A stretch of DNA of 64,000 nt from assembly GCA_002049455.2 (NCBI GenBank), contig KV918788.1:1-64000 (forward strand), read 5' to 3'. A program made the position numbers and the translations under genes. The notes below the pieces were generated by a model. The model was not told the DNA's origin and ran no database searches. It was given only the letters and a program-made list of their open reading frames with translations. Positions 55,375 to 64,000 of this stretch are shown here, in pieces (within the stretch, counting starts at the first letter, position 1; each line of letters starts with the position of its first letter). This DNA comes from Porphyra umbilicalis. Lineage: Eukaryota; Rhodophyta; Bangiophyceae; Bangiales; Bangiaceae.

Positions 55375-55615
55375 GTGCGGCGGCGGCGGCGGCGGGTGCG
55401 GCGGGGAGGTGGCGGCTGGCCGTCGGCCGCTCGTCGGCGGCGAGACGGTCTTTTACCGGGGCTCGTACGGCAACTCGGTCGTCTTGCGCTTTGCGCCCGT
55501 CGCCGGCACGCTGTTGGCGCACACGCACGGGGCGGCGTGTTTGCCCCACGAAGCGGCGGCGGTGGTGGCGGGCGCCAAGTATGTGCTCCGCACGGACGTG
55601 GTCGTCGCCGCGTGA
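54676..55615 (+). CDS. 2OG-Fe(II) dioxygenase (prolyl 4-hydroxylase type), frame changes at runs
   Basis: The start MGSSRRKARAAAPPPP is at 54676. After Pro-rich sequence the P4Hc domain begins: IVTIPAFFTPAECGAWVAAA, then NLRLYRYGVGDAFGRHVDES with the HXD iron ligands (His about 55214-55216, Asp 55220-55222). TALTVLIYLNGG, GGETVFY and LAHTHGAACLPHEA with GAKYVLRTDVVV supply the distal His and the 2-oxoglutarate-binding Lys. The conserved pieces occupy three frames that change at C or G runs (about 54711-54730 and 55240-55249). A GGC repeat inserts a Gly-rich loop at 55340-55400. Such enzymes hydroxylate prolines or other protein or small-molecule targets; the target is not known here. No signal peptide is evident. 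Confidence 0.7.
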
Positions 55616-55959
55616 CGGGGGCTCGGCGGCGGCGCCGGACGGCCCGGTCGTGGGCGCTGCGGCGCCGTCGGCCGCGCCCCGACGCCCGGCGCCCGTCACC
55701 GTCCATGGGATGGTGGTCGGTGTGTGTCGCCTCTGTGATACCGGTGGGGCGTGGGGAGGGGCCGCCGCACCCGCTCGGGTCGGGTGGCTCCTCTGATGCA
55801 CGCGTGGATGAGGAATCACCGCGCCGTGGGCGTGACCGGGTATGACCAGAATCCATGACTGCCCCCCCCCTGCACTGCTACCCACCAACAGGCCTCGCCT
55901 GGGGGTGTAAACCGTGACCCTTATGACGGGCACGACGACCACGCCACCGTTGTCGCCAC
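55616..55959. other. 3' flank of the dioxygenase gene, no gene seen
   Basis: Mixed GC-rich sequence leads into the CCG-rich tract. No conserved frame is present. Confidence 0.5.
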
Positions 55960-56720
55960 CGCCCCCGCCCGCGCCGCCCTCGCCCCCGCCCGCCGCCACC
56001 GCCACCACCCCCGCCCGCGCCGCCCCCGCCCCGGCCCCCGCCCCCGCCGCCCCTGCCCTCGCCCCCGCCGCCGCCCCCGCCGCCGCCGCCCTCGCCCCCG
56101 CCGCCGCCGCCCCCGCCCCCGCCGCCCCCGCGCACGCCGTCCCGCCGCCCCCGCCGCCCCTGCCACCGCCACCGCCCCTGCCACCGCTGCCGCCCCCGCC
56201 GCCGCCGCCGCCCCCGCCCGCGCCGCCCCCGCCGTCGCCCCCGCCCCTGCCGCCGCCGCCGCCCCTGCCGCCCTCTCTCCGGCCAGCCCCTGCCGCCGCT
56301 GCCGCCGCCGCCGCCCCGTGCCGCTGCCGCAGCCGCCGCTGGCTCCTGCCGGCGCCCTCCCTGCCTGCCGTCGCCGCCACCAGCGGACGCCGCCGCCGCT
56401 GCCGCCACCGCCACGACCCCCTGCCGCCGCTGCCGCCGCCGCCATTGCCTCCTACCGCCGCCTCCCCTGCGTGCCACCGCCGCGGCCCCCTGCCGCCACC
56501 GCCGCCGCCGCTGCCCCCTGCCGCCGCCCCCTGCCGCCGCCGCCCCCGCCCCCTGCCGCCGCCGCCCTTGCGTGCCGCCGCCTCGGCCCCCGGCCACCAC
56601 CTCTGCCGCCGCAGCCCCCTGCCGCCGCCGCCTGCCGCCGCCGCCACCACCGGCCGCCGCCGCCGCCGGCTGCCGCCGTCCGCGCGGCGGCTGCTGCAGC
56701 TGTTCGTTGTCGCCGTCCCG
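55960..56720. repeat. CCG/CCC-rich low-complexity tract
   Basis: There are about 760 bp of GCCGCC, CCCCCGCC and CTGCCGCC words with almost no A or T. Every frame stays open and translates to Pro/Ala or Arg, so the long open frame across it is not evidence of a gene. Confidence 0.85.
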
Positions 56721-57162
56721 GCGGCGGCTCGCGCCACCGGTGGGTGCCTTTTGTCCCTACCACTTCCCCCTGGCTCGGGCGGACGGGGGTAGGTGCCGTC
56801 GGGGTACTGGGCTGGTTCGGTGTGGTCAGTTTGGGGGGGTATAATGTCGTGTTGTACTTTTCCCTGGGGACTTCTATGGAGCCCGCACAGTCTCCGTGCT
56901 ACTCCATGTGTATACGCACCTTGTAAAGTGTGTTGTTGACCGCCACATGACTTTGTTGCGTTCCGTAGCCGGAAGGAGCAATCGTTGAGTTGCCGTATAC
57001 ACGTCGGTGGGGGGGCGGCATACCATGGACACATTCCTTGCAGGGGGTATACACAACTTCACGAGTGGCTCAGAGTACTTTGATAGCTTGGGACCTCTGT
57101 AGGCAGCTCGTGCCCATAGCTGGGGAGGTCCGGGGAAAGTACGTGGCAGAGGACGTCCTCTA

Positions 57163-57895
57163 GTGTCTATTCTACCGACCGCATCATTTGATGCGATTCG
57201 CATCAATTGATGCGGTTTTTCTGTCTTCTGCTACGAGAGAATGGCTGCTCCGCTGTTCATTCTGACGGCAGGAACGGGTCCTGCGTAGGCTTTTTATCCT
57301 TGGGGTTGAAGGAGGCCGCCCATAATACATTTCTTCCTGCCCATACAGGCGATGCCGCGGAAGCACCCAGCAGACCATCCTGCCATGTCCCCCCCTCCCC
57401 ACGCCCCATACGAACCAGAGCTCTTCATGAGTTGTCTGGCTCCAGGAGACTCAACATACCCTTTCTATGAGACACAGAGGTGTCCCTAGGCAGAAACAAC
57501 ATGCTCGGACAGCCTCCGCACGTCGAACAAGACGAGCACGCGGGGCCCCCACAGTGGCTGTTGCAAGTCCAAATCGAAGTATTTGAGGGTTCTGGAGGGG
57601 GGGGGGGGGGGAGGGCGATGCTCGGCCCCGCTGGCAGACGCCCTCTGAGTGGGCTTTCATACTTCTTTTCATACGAGGGTCATCCTCAACGGGTCTTCTT
57701 TACGCTGGGCTGACATGGCGACCACCCAGCTCCATGTTGCCGACGAGAACAGCAACAACGTAAGTTTATAGGTGCCAGAAGGGCCGAATTCCCACTCAGA
57801 TGCCCCGGAAACCGCGATTCTGACACCGCATCATCAAATTTTGATGCGCAGCACCGCATCATTTGATGCGATTCTGCGGTATTTAGAATAGACAC
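57163..57895. mobile_element. MITE 1, Tc1/mariner-like, TA target site
   Basis: The sequence CTAGTGTCTATTCTA at 57160-57174 is perfectly inverted at 57884-57898. If TA is the duplicated target, the element is GTGTCTATTCTA...TAGAATAGACAC, 733 bp. Inside both ends there are further GCATCA..TGATGC palindromes (57181-57215 and 57828-57875). No transposase is present. Confidence 0.75.
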
Positions 57896-57917
57896 TAGGC
57901 TTCTGGTGATGGTAGTA

Positions 57918-58545
57918 TGGTGCGTGTCCCAAAAATGAGACATCGCGGTTTTTTCTTTTTTTCTCGGCCCACTGGCCTTCTGCAACGGTCCGATAATGTA
58001 ATGTGACCCACTCGGTCCCACTGTGGTTCCAGAACGGCCCCTGACAGTGTTAGCGGAGGCGGCACCTCCTGACGTGTCATGGGGTATAGTGTCATTCATT
58101 GCAGCTTCGACAGGTGACGACCACGCGCCCCAATCAAATGCACGGATACTAGAGCAGGCATGTGCTGACAGTTCGTGCACGAAGAAAAGGGCACGACCTT
58201 ACCAATAAAAACGTGAAAAAGACCCCCATGTAGCCCCCTGTGAAGAAAACACGATTTGGGACACCCCTCATCGAAGCTCCAGTTAGCACATGAGCTTTGG
58301 CGTTGCAAACCTGTAACCCCAAGAACCTGAAAAAGACTGGCTCCAAGATCGGGGCTATCTGAGAGGTCCACAGAACAGTGCCCACAGGCGGGTACTAAGG
58401 AGTTGTCAGCCAAGAACGCGTCGGGAGAGGCTCTTTCCATGGAGGCCAGTCGAGAATTTTCTCGTACCCCACCCCACCTGCCCCCGTGCAGTGATGTGTC
58501 AGTCCTTCAGAAAACGCGCATGTCTCATTTTTGGGACACGCACCA
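57918..58545. mobile_element. MITE 2, Tc1/mariner-like, TA target site
   Basis: Terminal inverted repeats of at least 26 bp are perfect; they begin TGGTGCGTGTCCCAAAAATG. They are flanked by TA (57916-57917, 58546-58547). Length is 628 bp, with no transposase. It lies 22 bp from MITE 1 and its perfect ends suggest recent activity. Confidence 0.9.
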
Positions 58546-58924
58546 TAGTTCCGTCTTTTGGGCTCTACTTAAATTTAGGGGCTGGTACATGCCGGTGGCA
58601 GTGCCCTAAAACGTCTGGGGTATAGAAGGGTATGGCAGGCTGGGGAGGTGGTGTCGGGTACTGGTGCCTGGTACCTTTGGAGGGCAGAAACGGTATGAAA
58701 GAAGTGTTTGTGCACAAAATGACCCACAATGCCATAACCAGCGCACTTCAAAGACCCAACAAGGATCCTCTCGAAGAAAGTTGTGTTTTGCTCGTGTTTG
58801 TCCCAGAAGTGCTCGACGTACCTCCCATGTGAGCAGGACTGCGCAAGTGCCCCGTACCCCACCTCCTCCACCACCCACGGCGACACCTTTTTCACCAGCC
58901 CAATACCCACGCCACTCCAATGAG
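58546..58924. other. No gene seen
   Basis: Moderate-GC sequence lies between MITE 2 and the G-rich tract. No recognisable domain is present on either strand. Confidence 0.5.
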
Positions 58925-59690
58925 CATGAGGGGAGGCGGCCAGGGGCGAGAGCGGCGCCAGCGGCGGGAGCCGCGGCCAGGGGCTGGGGCGGCGGCGGCG
59001 GCGGGGGCTGCAGCCAGGGACGGGGGCGGCGGCGGTGGCGGGGGCCGCGGCCAGGGGCGGGGGTGGCGGCGGCGGCGGGGGCAGCGGCAGCAGGAGGGGT
59101 AGCGGCCAGCGGCGGCGGCGGCGCCAGTGGCGGGGGCCGCGTCCAGGGGCGGGGGCGGTGGCGGCGGCGGGGGCTGCGGCCGCGGGGGCGGGGGCGGCGG
59201 CGGGGGAAGCGGCGAGTGCAGCGGCGGGGGCGGGGGCGGTGGCGGCGGCGGGAGCTGCGGCCGCGGGGGCGGGGGCGGGGGCGGGGGTGACGGCCGCGGG
59301 GGCGGGGGCGGGGGCGGGGGCGGCGGCGAGTGCAGAGGCGGGGGTGGGGGCGGTGGCGGCGGTGGGGGCTGCAGCCAGGGGCGGGAGCGGCGGCGGGGGT
59401 GGGGGCCGCGGCCATGGGTGGCGTCGATGGCGGCGGCGGGGGTTGCGGCAGCAGCGGGCGTGGTGGCCCGAAGGAGGGGCGAGGGCCAGCGGAGGGGGCG
59501 GCGGCCAGGGGCGGGGAGGCGGCCAGGGCGGGGGAGGCGGCCAGGGGCGGGGGAGGCGGCCAGGGGCGGAGGATGCGCCAGTGGCGGGAGCCGCGGCCAG
59601 TGGCGGGGGCGGGGGCGGCGACGGCGGCGGCAGCGGGTGTGGGGGCGGCGGTGACGGCGGCGGCGAGGGCGGGGGCGGCACTTCGTACAC
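58925..59690. repeat. GGC/GGGGGC-rich low-complexity tract
   Basis: About 760 bp are built of GGGGGCGGCGGCGG and CGGCCAGGGGCGGGG words. It is roughly the complement of the tract at 55960-56720. Open frames across it are artefacts of composition. Confidence 0.85.
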
Positions 59691-60033
59691 GCCCAGTGAC
59701 AGTGCAGAACCCCCCCGCTGAGTGAAGAGGACAGCCCAACACCCATCTGGATCACCGTGATGCCAGACACAGGTGTCGGGGCGGTTATGTCTGGACACGA
59801 GCTCCATTGCAAGTACAAAAATGCACGAGGTCGCATCGTGGCACGAAATCGACAGAATTCAAAAAGAGCTAGCCCCCCCACCAAACCACCCCCCACGCGC
59901 CCCCTGAATCCCCCCACGTGGCGCGCGCACAGGCCGCCCCCCCCCCCCCCCTCACGCACCAAAAAACGGTATTAAAAAAAAAAAAATACGTGATCGAGAA
60001 TGTCAAAAACTACCTCCCATCTGTCGGATGACT

Positions 60034-60839
60034 GCGCAGTGCTCACTAACGCCAGGCTCGTGACAAGTCGGAAATTCATGTCACGCTCCACGGGATTCTC
60101 GCACAGTAGCCTGCTTGACTCGTCCCCTTGGATCAAAAACGAGGGTCGTCTGTCAAAACACAGAAAAAGCTTGACAACCCCACTGCCATGGGCGTTGCGT
60201 TCACGTGTGTTGCGCCTATCGTGCTCGTACTGACGTCCTCTATCAGAAGAGGTAAGAAAAAGTGGCCGTAGAGCCCGTGTCAGCGGGGTTGTCAAGCTTT
60301 TTCTGTGTTTCGACAGACGACCCTCGTTTTCGACACAGGGGGACGTGTCAAGCAGCGCAGTGCTCACTAACGCCAGGCTCGTGACAAGTCGGAAATTCTT
60401 GTCACGCACCACCGGATTCTCGCACAGTAGCCTGCTTGACTCGTCCCCCTGGGTCATAAACGAGGGTCGTCTGTCAAAACACAGAAAAAGCTTGACAACC
60501 CCACTGCCATGGGCGTTGCGTTTACGTGTGTCGCGCCTATCGCGATCGTACTGACGTCCTCTATCAGAAGAGGTAAGAAAAAGTGGCCGTAGAGCCCGTG
60601 GCAGCGGGGTTGTCAAGCTTTTTCTGTGTTTCGACAGACGACCCTCGTTTTCGACCCAGGGGGACGTGTCAAGCAGGCTACTGTGCGAGAATCCGGTGGT
60701 GCGTGACAAGAATTTCCGGCTTGTCACGAGCCTAGCGTTACAGTAGTGAGCACTGCGCAGGCTACTGTGCGAGAATCCGGTGGTGCGTGACAAGAATTTC
60801 CGGCTTGTCACGAGCCTGGCGTTAGTGAGCACTGCGCTG
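60034..60839. mobile_element. Foldback element with nested inverted and tandem arms
   Basis: The outer ends GCGCAGTGCTCACTAACGCC and its complement close the structure. The left arm (60034-60195) reappears in tandem at 60354-60515. Complementary arms lie at about 60275-60350, 60585-60730 and 60735-60839. Each half can form a long hairpin around centres near 60215-60255 and 60530-60570. I find no transposase and no clear target duplication. Foldback (FB-like) or MITE origin with internal duplication is inferred. Confidence 0.8.
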
Positions 60840-62436
60840 GTGGGGTCTGTCCTGGGCGGCGCTGTCTCGGGCGCGGGCGGATCCCACGTGGTCCATCCGG
60901 GGGGTACTGGACCCTTGGCGACCCAAATAGTCACTACTGTACCCTTTGTCGCTCAAATAGTTACACGTGGCAACTATGTTTTAGCTATTTTCAAAGATTG
61001 ACAACCAAGCGCCCCTTGGTCATGAGAGCGGGCGCAAGCGCAACAAACATACGTGCAGGACCAGCACACCGCCCAATAGTGGACACCAAGCCGCCCATCG
61101 TCGTTCCACCAAAAAAGTGGACGGTCGAGGTCTAGCAAAGAGGCGCTTTTCTCCATTTGGTTTGTCCAGACCGCGATCCGCTTGACTGGGGCTTCTCGAG
61201 CTTTTGCCGGACCGACCATAGCGTGGCCGTACCTCCAACCGACCGACCGAACCAAGCATTCCTTCTTCTGCTTCTCCTGCGCCGTGCCGGCACCCCCCGG
61301 GCCCACCAAGCACAGAAACCAATGGCACCGGACCCCCCCACCCCCCCCCTCCTCGGTCAGCCGGCCCGTTCAGAATCGAGGCCAGCAGAAGCGCTCGCCG
61401 TCGACGCCCCGCGTTGTGGCAGCAGCAGTGACGAGAAAGCCACCGGCGGCTCCACCGGTCGTCGGCCGGAGCGGATGCGGCAGGGGGCGGCCGTCGACAC
61501 CAACGGCCGCCGCCGCGGAGACGCCCCACCGCCGCCGTCGCCGCCCCCACCGGCTTGGCGAGGCCACCGATGGTGGCCGACACGCCCCACACGCCGACGG
61601 CGGCTCCCAAAGCGCCGTCCGTCCCCCCCATAGGTTAGCAAGTAATGTGTCATCACGGTACCCCATTCCCGCTCGCCAACAGTGGCCACCAGGCTGCCGC
61701 CCGCCGCCCTCGTGACCGTCGCCATAGCTGCCGTTGCCGACGGCCCGAGCCGCCATCCCCGCCATGGCGCCACCCTCTCCATCTCCAAGACATCGATGCC
61801 ATCGTCGGGTGGAGCCGCGGGCAGCCGGCCAGCCGTCCCGCTGAAGGGCCGCCACTAACAACCGGGGACCACCCAGAGCCCGCGTGCCGGGTCTCTTGAC
61901 GCCGCGTGCCCGCGTGCGCGTGCACGCGCGCGTGTTCGCGAGTCATGGACCGCTGGGTCCCAGAGCCTGATTCGTCTATGATAAGTACGACTTACCTGCC
62001 CAGAAATTATCCTGCACCTCTTGGAAATGGACCACCTCCTGAAACCTACGAAAATGCCCGGTGAGGTGGGGCACTCACAGGTGGTTTTATCCATCATCCC
62101 GCGTACAGCCGCGTGCCTCTGCTGGACCCCATGTGAAAACCTGTGCTGCTCATAGCGGCGGCCGTCTGGAGTATGACCGCTTGCTGTCTCTTCAGAGGAG
62201 CAAAGCGCAGCACCTCGGTCCGCGCCAACGACCTACCCACCGGCAGCGCTCTATATTGGGACGCACGCAGGGCAGGAAACTGTTGTTCTTGCCAGTAGCG
62301 TGCCGTGTACGGCGCCCGGCCGCGCTGGTACGTGCCCCTTCCCCTTTTCCTGCGCAGCCTCGCGCACCCCCAAGCGCATGCCCGCCAAGCCCAGGTGTCC
62401 CACACACAGCCCCCTTCCGCCCACGGCCCTCACGCA
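60840..62436. other. No supportable gene
   Basis: A minus-strand open frame at about 61350-61630 (GALGAAVGVWGVSATIGGLA) has a Gly/Ala pattern that could be a membrane protein, but no start or family can be supported. Two short imperfect repeats (CAAATAGT words) lie at 60925-60962. The rest is of mixed composition. Confidence 0.4.
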
Positions 62437-63511
62437 TCAATGTTTCCGCCGCTCCCCGGGCGGCCGGTACGTGTTGCCCTCGTCCGGCTCGCCCCTCTCC
62501 ACATCCGCATCTGGCAGCGGGTGCAACTGTCCACCGGGCGCCACGCCGCCCTGCGGCGGGCCGCCCCCGTCCCTGCGGCCGACCGCACCCGCGGCGTCAT
62601 TGCGCCTGCTGACATCGTACGCGTCGCCAGCAGCGGCGCCAAAGACGCCGACGACGCCCGCACCGCCGCCGTGACCGGCGGCGCCACCCCCAATGCCGAC
62701 TCCGCCGGCGCCGCCACCAGCGCCAACGCTACCGAGGCCGCCGCCGCCACTGCTGCGGCCGACGCCGACGCCGACACCGGCGGCGGCGCCAAAGCCGCCC
62801 ACCTCGAGGCCGGAGCCCCACACGCCAAGGCCTTGGCCACCCGCCGTGGCGGCGGTGGCGGCGGCAGAGGCAGCTCGACGGGCCCCACGTTGGTGGGTGA
62901 GCATGTGCTTCTTCCAATCGCATTTTTGGCCGAAGCGCTGCTCGCAGGTCGGGAAGGGGCACGAGAAGGGGCGCTGCTTGAGGTGGACGAGGCGTGTGTG
63001 CTTATTTCTGCGTCATGGAATCCGTTGAGGGCCGCGTTGATGCCGTGTAGCAGCACAGCAGTACACAGAAAGCGTCAGCCAGTCACCAGCAGGGGCAGCG
63101 AGGCATGTCAGAAGGGGCAGCGAGGCATGTCACGAGTTGGTGCCCGCGGCGATGTGAGTGGCTTTGTCAACCGGGTAGTGGCACGCGGCGGCACGGCCAT
63201 CCTACACACCCCCGACGGCGCCCTCTGTTATCGAGGCGGCCCACCCTCGGCGGAGCGTCAACGTACAGATCGCTGCGACGGCCAAAGCGCGCTGCACACC
63301 GCCCACACCAGTGTGGCTTCTCCTTCAGGTGTACCGCCGATATGTGCTTCTCCTGGTGCGCCCGCTGCCGAAACGTAGCGTCGCACACGGAGCACGAGTA
63401 GGGGCGGGCCGGCTTTTCGACGGCACCGCCGCGCGCGCGGACCGACCCAAAACTCGTCGATGTGCTTCCCTGCGCGCGGCGGTCGTCGGTCACGGGCGCA
63501 GCGACGCACAC
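62437..63511 (-). CDS. C2H2 zinc-finger protein, one intron
   Basis: The first exon carries finger one, YSCSVCDATFRQRAHQEKHI with its second His in SAVH, and the first half of finger two, HWCGRCAARFGRRSDL. The intron 63008-63266 (donor GTACGT, acceptor GACGCAG) splits finger two. Joining restores RRSDLNKHTRLVH in frame. Finger three follows (FSCPFPTCEQRFGQKCDWKK with HMLTH). The tail is Gly/Val/Ala-rich and ends at 62437. Linkers of the HLKEKP and HLKQRP type are typical of nucleic-acid-binding C2H2 arrays such as TFIIIA-like proteins. The start is uncertain: the frame is open from 63511 and the true first exon may lie further right, even beyond the window. Confidence 0.75.
63008..63266 (-). 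other. Intron inside zinc finger two
   Basis: The 259-bp intron has donor T/GTACGT and acceptor GACGCAG/A on the minus strand. It is supported because splicing completes a C2H2 finger with correct His spacing. Confidence 0.8.
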
Positions 63512-64000
63512 GGATCAATGGGCGCAGCAGGCCGGTGGGCCGAGCATGGCCGAAGCGCCACGGCCACAACAGATGCGTTGACAGTCAGTGTTGGCTGCCA
63601 CCCGGGTCGGCACTGGGGTCGCAGAGGCCGCAAGAGCGACGAGCGACGCTCCGTCCGAGCGCCAGGGTCGCCCATGGCACGGGCGCGTCGCTGCGCACAC
63701 ACACGGTCGCGGTCGCCCACCATCGCGGGATGCGATCGCGGCCCACCGGGAGAGGACCCACGGTGCGGCGTGCTGCGAACTCGCGCACACCCCACCCGCC
63801 GGTTAGGTATGCCCCCCAGGTCAGCCGCTTTCCGTGGGCCGCGCCGCGCCCCGACCCGACCCGTGCCTACAATCGACTCGCCACGCGCCCCCACCGCCGG
63901 CACAGGCCACTCACCCCGTCGCCACCCCGCCCACGATCTATCCGCGCCCGTGGCGCGCCCAACGTACCGAATGGAGCTGCGGGAAGCGCGTCGCGTCGGG
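63512..64000. other. Right edge, no gene seen
   Basis: GC-rich sequence lies upstream of the zinc-finger gene. Open frames are Arg-rich and without motifs. It may hold the promoter or an earlier exon. Confidence 0.4.

Noticed and set aside
55914-56792. 292-codon Pro/Ala ORF
   Set aside because: It crosses a CCG-rich tract that is open in every frame, so length is no evidence.
60034-60839. Possible CRISPR-like array
   Set aside because: The repeats are long, inverted and nested with no regular spacers, and the genome is eukaryotic.
61020-61631. Minus-strand Gly/Ala-rich ORF resembling a Tim17-type membrane protein
   Set aside because: Only a loose Gly/Ala pattern supports it. There is no clear start, no full set of membrane segments and no conserved motif.
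62305-63378. 357-codon plus-strand ORF
   Set aside because: The minus strand here encodes C2H2 fingers interrupted by a convincing intron. The plus frame is Ala/Gly-rich and motif-free.

Overview
This is nuclear DNA of a very GC-rich eukaryote. Genes are compact and mostly have no or one intron, third codon positions are almost all G or C, and runs of 10-25 G or C are common. Two plastid-type genes (a rubredoxin-like protein and a DUF3110 protein) next to ordinary eukaryotic genes (RAB6, MED21, a MAPKK-like kinase) point to an alga. The overall style fits a bangiophyte red alga (Porphyra/Pyropia type), but that is inference; a GC-rich green alga or haptophyte is not excluded.

Layout. Bases 1-31000 are mainly mobile and repetitive DNA. 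A young, whole-looking Ty3/gypsy chromovirus (2654-11426, identical 5-bp target duplications, nearly identical LTRs) sits inside a decayed OTU-like gene whose two parts lie at about 1400-2653 and 11427-13275. Next comes a G-rich minisatellite with a 617-bp higher-order period (13450-16321 and 21237-22190). It was split by an old, broken Ty1/copia element (16322-21236) and also carries a candidate solo LTR (15893-16259). Bases 22697-27894 look like a pogo-type DNA transposon with a broken transposase, and 27944-28671 is a short non-autonomous relative. Bases 28672-32610 hold no gene I can support.

Bases 32611-55615 are the gene-rich part: an OTU cysteine protease, an AAAP-type amino acid transporter, a MAPKK-like kinase, a rubredoxin-like plastid protein (-), a TMEM161-like membrane protein, a DUF3110 plastid protein (-), RAB6, a membrane-anchored methyltransferase (-), MED21 (-) and a 2OG-Fe(II) dioxygenase. 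They are separate transcription units on both strands and form no shared pathway. In five of them the conserved reading frame changes exactly at long G or C runs, which suggests homopolymer-length errors or instability rather than five dead genes.

Bases 55616-64000 return to repeats: CCG- and GGC-rich tracts, two adjacent Tc1/mariner-like MITEs with TA target sites, and an 806-bp foldback structure with an unexpectedly long open frame. A C2H2 zinc-finger gene (-) with one clear intron closes the window. Four candidate introns share the donor GTACGT and a fifth has GTACGG, with C at the fourth intron base.
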